A DNA stretch of 10,040 bases from Pseudomonadota bacterium (GCA_030612385.1 JAUWNZ010000029.1:1-10040); one strand, 5' to 3'. Positions 1 to 5,722 are shown, counted from the stretch's first letter. The notes: generated from the sequence alone by a model not told the origin. Program-made: numbers and translations.

Positions 1-1
1 T

Positions 2-169
2 ATTCACAGCAACTCGCCTGAACAAAACCGGTCTCTTATTGAAAAAGGAGCAAAGGCTCTCAATCAGGGCGGTCAGATTGTCATCGTGGATTTCATTATG
101 GATGAGGACCGGTGTGGGCCGTTTTTCAGCGCTCTCTTTGCTTTGAACATGGGTCCGATAGAGCGATAG
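2..169 (+). pseudogene. C-terminal fragment of a SAM-dependent O-methyltransferase (enters from the left edge)
   Basis: Frame 2 is open from the window edge to a TAG at 167-169 and encodes 55 residues. It reads HSNSPEQNRSLIEKGAKAL, then GGQIVIVDFIMDEDR, then GPFFSALFALNM. This is the late part of the Rossmann-fold domain of the plant-type/bacterial O-methyltransferase family (Methyltransf_2-like), where a β-strand VIVDFIMDEDR follows a GG turn. Family members normally continue after ALFALNM for another 60 or so residues (a LVGT-like segment and a C-terminal helix); here the frame ends after GPIER. The gene therefore looks truncated at its 3' end, directly beside the inverted-repeat element at 171-252. 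The substrate cannot be told from this fragment. The 5' part lies outside the window. Confidence 0.6.
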
Positions 170-170
170 A

Positions 171-252
171 GGGTCACATCTCAAATAATAAATGTTTAGT
201 ATTTAGACCAAAAAATCCTTAGGCCGAATAATCAGTATTTGAGATGTGACCC
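171..252. repeat. 82-bp MITE-like element with 17-bp perfect terminal inverted repeats
   Basis: The left arm 171-187 (GGGTCACATCTCAAATA) and the right arm 236-252 (TATTTGAGATGTGACCC) are perfect reverse complements, enclosing 48 bp of AT-rich sequence with no coding potential. Ends starting GGGTCA followed by a short unique word resemble other debris in this window (GGGTCAGAG at 1790-1798 beside a transposase remnant), so a non-autonomous derivative of a RAYT/IS200-type element is likely. It sits one base after the stop of the truncated methyltransferase and 20 bp beyond the stop of the convergent lipoprotein gene, where it could also act as a weak hairpin. No target duplication was seen. Confidence 0.65.
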
Positions 253-272
253 CCATTCTCCCCATCTTTTAT

Positions 273-1628
273 CTATTGTTGTTGGCATCTTGTGTAATGA
301 CCATTGCTCCAGCAATTCATATGAAAAGGTTTATTTAATGATTGAATTAACTGTTGTTGATATGTTTGTTGGCTGATGAAATTGGCAACTCCCAGTAACG
401 CTTGTGAATTAGCTTGTCTCTGGGCTATTTCATTTGCCTGCTGCTGATTTGCAAGTTGCCTTTGTTGAAGTTCTATTTGAGCACGTCGGGAGGCGTCTTC
501 TTGGAGCAGCCGCTCTTCCCTTATCTGTATTTCTTTTAGGCGTTCGGCGACCTCTGATTCTTTTTGTGCCACAAGATAATCGGCTTCTGATTGTGATATT
601 TTTCCTGTTTCCGTTTTTTCTGCCAGCATTATCCGAAACATTGCTATTTCTTTGATGATAGGCTCCGGTTCACCATAGAGTTGTCTAAAATTATCAAAAA
701 TCATTCGTTCTGCTTGAGATTGCTTAAGTTTGCCCGAAGCATATTTTTGGTTCACAAGGGCTGTGTAAATAGAGTGCTCCGCTTCTTTTTCTTTGCCTAT
801 TCCAAAAGCAATTGCTTGATCGTTATGAAACATTGCCCAAGCTGTGAAGGATCCATCATTATTAACTGCATTAGAGCTTAAAGATGGTAACGCTTCAAAT
901 AAAATTAAGTCGTATTTTATATTAGAGGTGAAGGGGTCATTCAATATTGTCTCCTTAATAGATCCATAGTAATTTCTAAGTTCTGATGCAGTCATTCCAT
1001 GTTTTAGAGTGGCCGTGTCAAATCTCTTTATCCCCTTAACTCTACTATCGAGACGCATCTTGGCATTTATTTGAGAAATTGACGCCGCTATGTTGTCAAA
1101 AAGTGCTTCTTCATAAATTGATCCGACTGCTTGAGTCAAAACAGGTATAGTGAGAAACAATGTCGCGCCACCTACAAGTCCTACCCAAACTGGTTCTCTA
1201 TAATTTATGAAACCCGCTTGTTTGTAATCGGCAATTACAGAATTACTTTTGCGATCCTTTAGTATTATCTCCAGTAATGTATTAAATCCATTTACAGAGT
1301 AATCACAATATACTAAAGCATCTACATTTTCTAGTTTATCGGCATTATTGACTATTGTCACTTGTGTAAAATAACAAGCAAACAAGTCGTAGATTGATTC
1401 TTGTAATGTTTCATCGACTCTGACAACAGCGTTAAATCCACCCAAGTTACTCTTAACAAAATGATTATTAAGACTTTGTGAAACAATAATCCCAATTTTC
1501 ATGGGTGTTTTCTGGTTCACGCATGAGTCTTTGAATGCTGTATTCGGCGGCAACGAAGAATGATAGGTACAGGAGCATGTAAAAAGCAGCACTGAAAAAA
1601 TAGATAAATAAATTACAAGTTTTTTCAT
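273..1628 (-). CDS. Putative outer-membrane-type lipoprotein with glutamine-rich coiled-coil tail
   Basis: A 451-codon gene with ATG at 1626-1628 and a good ribosome-binding site (GAGGTGAT, complement of 1634-1641) five bases upstream. The N-terminus is a lipoprotein signal peptide: MKK, a hydrophobic stretch, then TCS-Cys20 as probable lipobox, though Cys at -2 is unusual. Residues about 40-160 form an α/β domain (IGIIVS, DALVYCDYSVNG) reminiscent of small lipoprotein domains that bind partners in the envelope, but I cannot name the family. Residues about 148-170 (WVGLVGGATLFLTIPVLT) are hydrophobic enough for a membrane segment. Residues about 345-425 are charged then Gln/Asn-rich and likely coiled-coil. 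The C-terminus ends HMNCWSNGHYTRCQQQ with two cysteines that could form a disulfide. It stands alone with no operon partner. Function unknown. Base composition is AT-rich compared with comM and tex. Confidence 0.8.
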   Translation of the reverse strand: MKKLVIYLSIFSVLLFTCSCTYHSSLPPNTAFKDSCVNQKTPMKIGIIVSQSLNNHFVKSNLGGFNAVVRVDETLQESIYDLFACYFTQVTIVNNADKLENVDALVYCDYSVNGFNTLLEIILKDRKSNSVIADYKQAGFINYREPVWVGLVGGATLFLTIPVLTQAVGSIYEEALFDNIAASISQINAKMRLDSRVKGIKRFDTATLKHGMTASELRNYYGSIKETILNDPFTSNIKYDLILFEALPSLSSNAVNNDGSFTAWAMFHNDQAIAFGIGKEKEAEHSIYTALVNQKYASGKLKQSQAERMIFDNFRQLYGEPEPIIKEIAMFRIMLAEKTETGKISQSEADYLVAQKESEVAERLKEIQIREERLLQEDASRRAQIELQQRQLANQQQANEIAQRQANSQALLGVANFISQQTYQQQLIQSLNKPFHMNCWSNGHYTRCQQQ

Positions 1629-1804
1629 CGCACATCACCTCAATTGAGTGGCTTAAGAGTTTTCTACGAAAACAATTTCGATCTTTTTTGTGCCCAGCCT
1701 TTTCTCCCCTTATCCGCCAAGAGGCGAGCGACTAATGTCCGAAGTTTACTTTTTTCGATAATTTACGCAAATAAATAACAAGGGAAAAGGGGTCAGAGTC
1801 ATTT

Positions 1805-1940
1805 TTAGCTACCTTTTCTTGGTCTACCCCTCGGTCGAAAGGTTAGATCACGTGACAAGGTCTTATATATCATACTTCTGAAATCTTCATCCCCCATTAC
1901 TCCCCCCCTTTGTACCATCTGTCTCATTTATGACAACTGC
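1805..1940 (-). pseudogene. C-terminal remnant of a transposase, probably RAYT (Y1) family
   Basis: On the minus strand an open stretch ending in TAA (1805-1807) encodes GDEDFRSMIYKTLSRDLTF followed by RPRGRPRKGS. The Gly-Arg-Pro-Arg-Lys basic tail is typical of the last residues of REP-associated tyrosine transposases, and the flank just beyond the stop (AAAGGGGTCAGAGTC, on the plus strand ending at 1800) has the GGGTCA style of RAYT element ends. An in-frame TAG at 1941-1943 and the absence of the HUH and tyrosine motifs show that only a tail is left. The family call rests on the tail alone, so it is moderate to weak; the coding character of the stretch is clearer than its identity. Confidence 0.4.
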
Positions 1941-2035
1941 CTACCTGGAATAGATTCTCGCATCCACTTTTTATAAGCCATTCGTCTCCCAAATGGTGTA
2001 TCCCCAAGACCTCTGTACACAGGAATAAATAGAAG
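1928..2035 (-). pseudogene. Unidentified conserved-looking protein fragment
   Basis: In a second minus-strand frame, shifted from the neighbouring remnant, the sequence encodes VYRGLGDTPFGRRMAYKKWM and then RESIPGRQLS before a TAA at 1928-1930. The composition (aromatic, Arg/Lys and Gly rich, no stops through the REP element boundary) looks like real protein rather than noise, but there is no start codon with a ribosome-binding site and no domain that I can name. It could be the upstream part of the 1805-1940 remnant separated by a frameshift near 1930, or part of an unrelated gene cut by the hairpin pair at 2036-2108. Confidence 0.3.
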
Positions 2036-2108
2036 AAATAGGGACACTTCCCTATTTCTTTTTTGGCCGTCCTACCTTTCTTATAAAGATAGGGAAGTGT
2101 CCCTATTT
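2036..2108. repeat. Pair of inverted REP-type hairpins (BIME-like) containing a RAYT tail remnant
   Basis: The arms 2036-2055 (AAATAGGGACACTTCCCTAT) and 2089-2108 are perfect 20-bp reverse complements. Each arm is itself a hairpin: ATAGGGA, loop CACT, TCCCTAT on the left, and the same stem with loop AGTG on the right. Two inverted quasi-palindromes about 70 bp apart are the layout of REP pairs mobilised by RAYT transposases. Between them, on the minus strand, the bases 2052-2081 encode RKVGRPKKK and then a stop within the arm, which is the usual basic tail of RAYT proteins. So this is probably an internal-deletion derivative of an autonomous RAYT element that kept its ends. It supplies the stop codon of the interrupted nuclease gene at 2103-2396. 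Confidence 0.75.
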
Positions 2109-2396
2109 ATTATAATTTTCACAGGTGAATAATTTATAGCGACCATCAGGTATTTCAAATTCTTGATTCAGTTCGTCGTATTTAACACCTTGACTATCAA
2201 GGAAAGATTTCACTTCAATGATGAGAAGGCTGTTAGAACGTGTTTTGTATCCAACAATATCAATTTCAGGCCTGGGTATAGAATGCTTGCCTATTGCCAC
2301 TTTTTCAGGCTTTGTAAGATTCACCTTTGCCGATTGCCGAACCCAATATCCTTCTTGTTCAATCAGCCGTTTGATTATGTTTTCAAAGTAATCCAT
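2103..2396 (-). pseudogene. PD-(D/E)XK nuclease-fold protein, 3' end cut off by a REP pair
   Basis: The 97-codon frame starts MDYFENIIKRLIEQEGYWVR. It carries the core nuclease pattern: Pro-Glu44-Ile-Asp46 in RPEIDIVGY, then Glu61-Val-Lys63 in LLIIEVKSF, a hydrophobic strand before each motif, as in PD-(D/E)XK restriction-endonuclease-like proteins. Such proteins cleave or process DNA with Mg ions. Known relatives, as I remember them, continue well past the RYKLFTCE strand with further helices. Here the frame ends two codons into the right arm of the hairpin pair 2036-2108, whose bases provide the TAG. The upstream catalytic half is therefore intact but the protein is truncated. No clear ribosome-binding site precedes the ATG at 2394-2396, which fits a cassette-like gene lying directly behind the structure at 2405-2475. 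Confidence 0.65.
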
Positions 2397-2404
2397 AAAT
2401 ATTT

Positions 2405-2475
2405 ATACAGCCAACGCAGAGGTCACCTGCCGCCCGCTGTTGGGCGGTCAGGTGCAGTGATTGGTTAGAACAGCT
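2405..2475. repeat. GC-rich imperfect hairpin, possibly an integron attC site
   Basis: CACCTG (2424-2429) and CCGCCC (2430-2435) pair with GGGCGG (2442-2447) and CAGGTG (2449-2454), with a single unpaired T at 2448 and the loop GCTGTT. Farther out CCAAC (2411-2415) faces GGTTAG (2463-2468). Read on the minus strand the site begins GTTCTAACC and ends GCGTTGG. That is a layout with outer R''-like AAC and R'-like GTT boxes, inner L boxes and an extrahelical base, as in attC sites. It lies a few bases after the stop of the 2478-2620 fragment and 15 bp before the nuclease start, both on the minus strand, the gene-attC-gene order of cassettes. The boxes do not fit the RYYYAAC/GTTRRRY consensus perfectly. 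A plain terminator hairpin without a T-run is the alternative. Confidence 0.4.
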
Positions 2476-2477
2476 AT

Positions 2478-2620
2478 TTAATTATTTTCAAGTAAACAAT
2501 ATTTTATGATTTTTCTACCATTAAGGGGTAACAACACTATTCTTGCTAATTTATATTTATATTTATCAAAAGGGTTCGATTCTATTGTTTGGGGAAGATG
2601 TTTTCTTGAGAAGGGTATAG
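2478..2620 (-). pseudogene. C-terminal fragment of an unknown gene, cut by the IS3 left end
   Basis: The minus-strand frame from the IS boundary at 2620 to TAA at 2478-2480 encodes about 46 residues, including ESNPFDKYKYKLARIVLLPL and then NGRKIIKYCLLENN. AT-rich codons and a coherent basic/hydrophobic pattern suggest a real gene end rather than chance. The frame runs on into the insertion sequence only by accident. No domain can be named. The 5' part was displaced or lost when the IS3-family element inserted; it is not found on the other side of that element, where IS630 sequence begins. Confidence 0.35.
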
Positions 2621-2670
2621 TGGACCCCGAAATTTGGACAGTGTGATAAGTTACACTTGGGATACCAAAA

Positions 2671-2677
2671 GAGGAGG
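2671..2677 (+). promoter_or_regulatory. Ribosome-binding site that decides the orfA start
   Basis: GAGGAGG lies five bases before GTG at 2683 but 14 bases before the ATG at 2692. The spacing favours the GTG start, adding Met-Glu-Arg before the MRKSYPPSFKAK segment. Confidence 0.6.
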
Positions 2678-2682
2678 TCCAA

Positions 2683-2973
2683 GTGGAACGAATGCGCAAG
2701 AGTTATCCGCCTTCATTTAAGGCCAAGGTTGCCTTGGAGGCGATCAAAGAGCAAAAGACATCCGCCGAACTAGCAAGCCTGTATCAGGTACATCCGGGCC
2801 AGATTCGGAACTGGAAAGCGGTTGTCCTGAAGGGTCTGTTGGATCTGTTCAGCGACAGGCGAAAAGGAAAAGAACAGGACAACGAGACACTGATTGCCGA
2901 GCTTTACCGCCAGATCGGTCAGCAGAAGGTTGACTTGGATTGGCTTAAAAAAAAATCTGGACTTACCCCATAG
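2683..2973 (+). CDS. IS3-family transposase OrfA (helix-turn-helix subunit)
   Basis: A 96-codon frame with GTG start and a strong ribosome-binding site. The protein reads RKSYPPSFKAKVALEAIKEQ, then a helix-turn-helix (TSAELASLYQVHPGQIRNWK, residues about 26-45), then a leucine-zipper-like helix ending in LDWLKKKSGL. This is the HTH_Tnp_1 type subunit that binds the terminal repeats and dimerises. The final codons overlap the beginning of the orfB frame across nine adenines (2947-2955). The stop TAG is at 2971-2973. Alone it would act as a DNA-binding regulator of transposition; joined to orfB by a frame change it makes the full transposase. Length is usual for the family. Confidence 0.9.
   Translation: MERMRKSYPPSFKAKVALEAIKEQKTSAELASLYQVHPGQIRNWKAVVLKGLLDLFSDRRKGKEQDNETLIAELYRQIGQQKVDLDWLKKKSGLTP
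2947..2955 (+). promoter_or_regulatory. A9 slippery run joining orfA and orfB
   Basis: Nine adenines follow TGGCTT inside orfA. orfA uses the frame TGG CTT AAA AAA AAA TCT, while orfB continues GGC TTA AAA AAA AAT CTG GAC. orfB is therefore in the +1 (equivalently -2) frame, not the -1 frame normal for IS3 elements. Loss of a single A from the transcript would fuse the frames. Runs of this length are known sites of RNA polymerase slippage in insertion sequences; a mutation or sequencing error in the run is the alternative. Confidence 0.5.
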
Positions 2974-3862
2974 GGATAAAGTATCGCTCATTGACAATAC
3001 GAATATAGAGATTTCCATCAGCCATCAGGCGGAGCTTCTGGGCATCTCCCGCTCCAGCATCTACTATAAACCGGTGGTGGATGAGTACGATCTGCTGCTC
3101 ATGCGCATGATCGACGAGCAATATACTCAGACGCCATTCTACGGTTCCAGGAAGATGGCGGCTCACCTGAGAAGGAAAGATTGTCCGGTGAACCGGAAAC
3201 ACGTGCAGAGACTGATGCGGAAGATGGGCCTGGAGGCGATCTATCCGAAGCCTCATCTGAGCCGGCCCGGTGCAGATCATCCCATTTACCCCTATCTGCT
3301 CCGAGGATTAATTATAACGCAACCGGATCAGGTTTGGGCGGCGGATATCACTTACATCCGGCTTCACCGCGGCTGGCTCTACTTGGTGGCGATCATGGAC
3401 TGGTTCAGCCGGTATGTCCTCGCCTGGGAGACCTCGATCACGATGGAGACTGGTTTCTGCCTGGCGGCACTGGAGAAGGCTTTTGTGGCCAGCACCCCCG
3501 GAATCTTCAATACCGACCAGGGCGCCCAGTTTACCAGCTCCGCCTTCACTGACATGCTCAAAGGAAAGATGATCAACATCAGTATGGACGGTCGGGGACG
3601 GTGTATGGACAACATCTTTACCGAACGACTATGGCGCTCTCTCAAGTATGAAGAGATCTACATCAGGGATTATCAATGTGTCTCTGAAGGACGACGGGGG
3701 ATTGATTATTACTTCAATTTCTACAACCATGAGAGACCCCACCAGTCTCTCAATTATATGACTCCCGCGGAGGTCTATTTTCAAAGATCAGGTGAAGGGG
3801 GAAGAGAACGATGCCCACATCTCTCTCTTCCGAAACAAGTAACTTCAGACCCCAAAGTGTAA
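2957..3862 (+). CDS. IS3-family transposase OrfB (DDE integrase subunit)
   Basis: The frame after the A9 run encodes about 300 residues to TAA at 3860-3862. It begins LDLPHRDKVSLIDNTN and has HTH_21-like helices (YGSRKMAAHLRR, VNRKHVQRLMRKMG). The integrase core follows, with Asp at 3344-3346 (VWAADITYIR), Asp at 3515-3517 (FNTDQGAQF) and Glu at 3623-3625 (TERLWRSLKYEE). The last two are 35 residues apart, the DD(35)E spacing of the family. HERPHQSLNYMTPAEVYF closes the domain. There is no ATG or GTG in frame before position 3099, which is too late for the helix-turn-helix part, so translation must come from fusion with orfA at the A run. The catalytic residues are all present, so activity is possible if fusion occurs. 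Confidence 0.85.
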   Translation: MDLPHRDKVSLIDNTNIEISISHQAELLGISRSSIYYKPVVDEYDLLLMRMIDEQYTQTPFYGSRKMAAHLRRKDCPVNRKHVQRLMRKMGLEAIYPKPHLSRPGADHPIYPYLLRGLIITQPDQVWAADITYIRLHRGWLYLVAIMDWFSRYVLAWETSITMETGFCLAALEKAFVASTPGIFNTDQGAQFTSSAFTDMLKGKMINISMDGRGRCMDNIFTERLWRSLKYEEIYIRDYQCVSEGRRGIDYYFNFYNHERPHQSLNYMTPAEVYFQRSGEGGRERCPHLSLPKQVTSDPKV

Positions 3863-4375
3863 CTTAAATATCTCTAAAAATTGTCTTGACAAGTGGGTCC
3901 ACCTTAATTGTCGCTTCAAAACGCTGAGTTCAATCTCTGCTATGTCCAGCCAACTTCCGTGCTTAGGAGTGTAATGTATTTCAAGGTGTTCCGCCAGACG
4001 TCTGGCTTCTTCAGGCGGAAAGGCCGTGTACAGAGACGCAGTATTGTGCGTATTGAGGTTGTCCATAACCAAAACTACTTTTTCGGCACCTGTATAACGT
4101 TCTTCAATCATCTCTTTGATGAAATGTGCCCAGTCAATCCGGGTCCGGCGTTCAGTTATTTTTACTTTGCGCTTTCCTCCAAGCGGTTCTACCTCCATGA
4201 AGATGCTTGCGACTCCATTACGAACATATTCGTCATCCATCAAAACAGGATGGCCGGGAGCTACTGGAATAGGCTCATGAACCTCTCCAATAAGCTGTAC
4301 ACTCGATTCATCCATGCATACAACCGGAAATTTTCGGTTGTATGGACGCGCATAAACCTCGAGTATATCTTCCAT
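3845..4375 (-). pseudogene. IS630-family transposase, catalytic part, 3' truncated
   Basis: The frame holds the DDE catalytic core of IS630/Tc1-mariner type transposases. Asp22 is in VVCMDESSVQL, Asp105 in VLVMDNLNTH, and Glu147 in HGSWLDIAEIELSVL. The reading frame continues upstream of the listed start to about 4435 (NELKPHLSKYW, then IPPDQNASFVAA), so the ATG at 4373-4375 is internal and not a true start. After SVLKRQ the normal family ending is replaced by residues encoded by the IS3 right end (RWTHLSRQFLEIF...), with the stop at 3845. The protein is truncated by perhaps 40-50 residues and separated from its DNA-binding part, so it is unlikely to be active. Confidence 0.8.
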
Positions 4376-4955
4376 CGCCGCTACAAAGCTGGCGTTTTGG
4401 TCGGGCGGTATTTTCCAGTACTTGCTCAGATGAGGCTTAAGTTCGTTTTTTTTAAAGTGTTACATATCGTCATCGCAGAAACACTCGGCACTATTTTCAG
4501 TTCAACCATTTTTTCAGCCAAGAGTCGTATGGTCCACCGTTCTCGACCTTTCGGGGCATCCGAACATGCCAAGGCTATAAGCTTGGCTTCAAATTCACCG
4601 CCGAATTGAATTTCTCGTGGAGGTGTCATGCGCTCCTTACGTTCGATGGCAGCAGGAAGACCCTCTTCAACAAATCGTCTCTTTAAGTGTTCGAGACTTC
4701 GAGACGTCGTCCCTAAGGCTTCTGCAACCTGTGCAACAACCCACTTCGGACCATATTCCCCTGCATCAAGCAGGAGTAGCGCTCGAGCATATAATACGGT
4801 GCGGGCTGCCCTTTTCCCTTTAGTTGAAATAGCCTCCAAATCTTTTCGTTCTTCTTTTGTTAATGTCACTCTGTATCGTGGTGCCATATCGCCCTCCTTA
4901 TCTATTGAAGACGACTATAGCATATATCGCACAGAATGCGAAGCTTTAGACTTTA
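3902..4955 (-). mobile_element. IS630-family insertion sequence, 3' end missing
   Basis: The element is read on the minus strand. Its left end lies near 4951-4955, where TAAAGTCTAAAGCTTCGCAT begins and cuts the RAYT fragment; IS630 elements insert at TA dinucleotides. The transposase is in two frames (4426-4887 and 3845-4375). At 3902 the sequence passes straight into the IS3 right end, so the last part of the transposase and the other terminal repeat are gone. The lost segment is not found at the far side of the IS3 element (2478-2620). The exact outer end is uncertain by a few bases. Confidence 0.75.
4426..4887 (-). pseudogene. IS630-family transposase, N-terminal DNA-binding part
   Basis: The ATG at 4885-4887 has a good ribosome-binding site (AAGGAGGG, complement of 4892-4899). 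The protein begins MAPRYRVTLTKEERKDLEAI and has two helix-turn-helix modules. One is at residues about 48-75 (WVVAQVAEALGTTSRSLEHLKRRF in order, read across the segment); the other is near residues 115-145 (WTIRLLAEKMVEL, SAMTICNTLKK). It leaves the family reading frame at a run of eight adenines (complement of 4446-4453). Nine would give LKKNELKP and continue into the catalytic part; with eight the product ends TNLSLI and stops at 4426. Either a one-base deletion or slippage at the run explains the split. Confidence 0.8.
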
Positions 4956-5188
4956 CATTGTACTAAGTTCTTTATTGTTTCATATCGTTTGTGTAATTCC
5001 TGATTCTTTTGAAATAGTTTTCCCATTGTCCCCAGAACGCTGCTGACTGAATTGTAACCACTCAGGCGAAACTCAGAGCTGATATCATTCAGGCTGTCTT
5101 TCAGGAGCCTCCGGGCTAAATAAATCGCCATGCTTCTCGTCTCGTCAAACTTTTCCCTTCTGGATTTCAGCAATGGGGAGTCCTCCAA
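4946..5188 (-). pseudogene. C-terminal fragment of a RAYT (Y1) transposase with DnaA-C-like helix-turn-helix
   Basis: The open stretch encodes SPLLKSRREKFDETRSMAIY, then LARRLLKDSLNDISSEFRLS and GYNSVSSVLGTMGKLF. Pattern and order match the DnaA C-terminal-like helix-turn-helix that follows the HUH domain in one lineage of REP-associated tyrosine transposases (ARNVAIYL...GDSLEEIG...YSSVSS... in relatives, from memory). The TTG at 5186-5188 is probably not a real start: the frame is open upstream to about 5228 (NLLIHRLNVTLED) and the N-terminal catalytic half is absent. At the other end the stop codon lies in the IS630 terminal sequence (QCKV then TAA), so the IS630 insertion cut the last residues. 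DnaA itself is excluded by context and length. Confidence 0.6.
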
Positions 5189-5320
5189 AGTTACGTTCAG
5201 ACGGTGGATTAAAAGGTTTCTTCCTTCTTATACCACAAAGCTAACTCTACTAACGCACTAAATTATCCAAAATCCTTCTTGGCTGTCTCATATTGCTGGT
5301 GTGCAATCAGCACCTCATTT

Positions 5321-5722
5321 TCACTGTAAAAAAATATCTATCAATTGTGTATATTCTGCAAGGGGGGCTTTAACCACAGTACCATCACTACTCATCAATC
5401 TGTGCCCTATAGTCTCATGCCACTTCTTACCAAAATCAATTTCAATCGCGTGGCTATTCGTTACGCAATCAGGCTTTGTATCATCATAATCATTCTTATA
5501 CTTTGTGTTACCATTATACTTCTGACACTTCTGACACCATCGATTCCTATACCAGCTTTCACCATGTTGATGCCCGCGCTGATTCCCCCCCCCGCCAATA
5601 ACTAAAGACGGCAGAGAAAGGAGAAAGACTACCCACCAGAGAAAACAGACAACGGTACAATACCGAGTTGTACTAACTTCGCTCTCTCCCTTTTCCTTGG
5701 TACGCATCGTCCCTTTTCCCAC
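5321..5722 (-). CDS. Small exported protein with conserved DCxTxxxAIExDFxxKW motif, function unknown
   Basis: Start choices are GTG at 5720-5722 or ATG at 5705-5707 (MRTKEKGESE...), preceded by GGGAAAAGGG. Residues about 22-42 are a signal peptide-like hydrophobic segment (VVCFLWWVVFLLSLPSLVIG). The mature part has YRNRWCQKCQKYNGNTKY and then DTKPDCVTNSHAIEIDFGKKWHETIG. This motif is shared, as far as I recall, by a family of small secreted or phage/island proteins with a nuclease-like acidic-Lys arrangement; an enzymatic role is only a guess. After IG the sequence diverges from that family. At a run of seven T (minus strand, complement of 5329-5335) the frame ends FLQ; one base fewer would add YSENEVLIAHQQYETAKKDFG and stop at 5263-5265. 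The 5' end overlaps the XRE gene by about 80-90 bp. A G9 run (complement of 5585-5593) lies in the same gene. Confidence 0.5.
   Translation of the reverse strand: MGKGTMRTKEKGESEVSTTRYCTVVCFLWWVVFLLSLPSLVIGGGGNQRGHQHGESWYRNRWCQKCQKYNGNTKYKNDYDDTKPDCVTNSHAIEIDFGKKWHETIGHRLMSSDGTVVKAPLAEYTQLIDIFLQ

Larger units (their letters stand above)
2621..3901 (+). mobile_element. IS3-family insertion sequence, about 1.28 kb
   Basis: The element starts TGGACCCCGAAATTTGGACA at 2621 and ends ...TTGACAAGTGGGTCCA at 3901. The shared outermost part is TGGACCC, or GTGGACCC if the adjacent base on both sides is counted, followed by imperfect inverted similarity. It encodes orfA (helix-turn-helix) and orfB (DDE integrase) in the usual IS3 order, with an A9 run where they overlap. 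The flanks (GGGTATAG on the left, CCTTAATT on the right) show no 3-4 bp target duplication, and the right flank is IS630 sequence while the left is not. This points to a deletion or recombination after insertion. Boundaries are accurate to a base or two. Confidence 0.85.

Noticed and set aside
434..881. Plus-strand open frames of 66-73 codons
   Set aside because: They lie antisense within the lipoprotein gene, have no ribosome-binding sites and no domain character.
2163..2468. Plus-strand 101-codon frame
   Set aside because: It is antisense to the nuclease fragment and runs into the attC-like hairpin; composition is not protein-like.
3181..3552. Plus-strand 123-codon frame inside orfB
   Set aside because: Out-of-frame shadow of the integrase, whose frame has the conserved Asp and Glu residues.
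3908..4609. Plus-strand 233-codon frame
   Set aside because: It is the antisense shadow of the IS630 transposase; the minus strand carries the DDE motifs.
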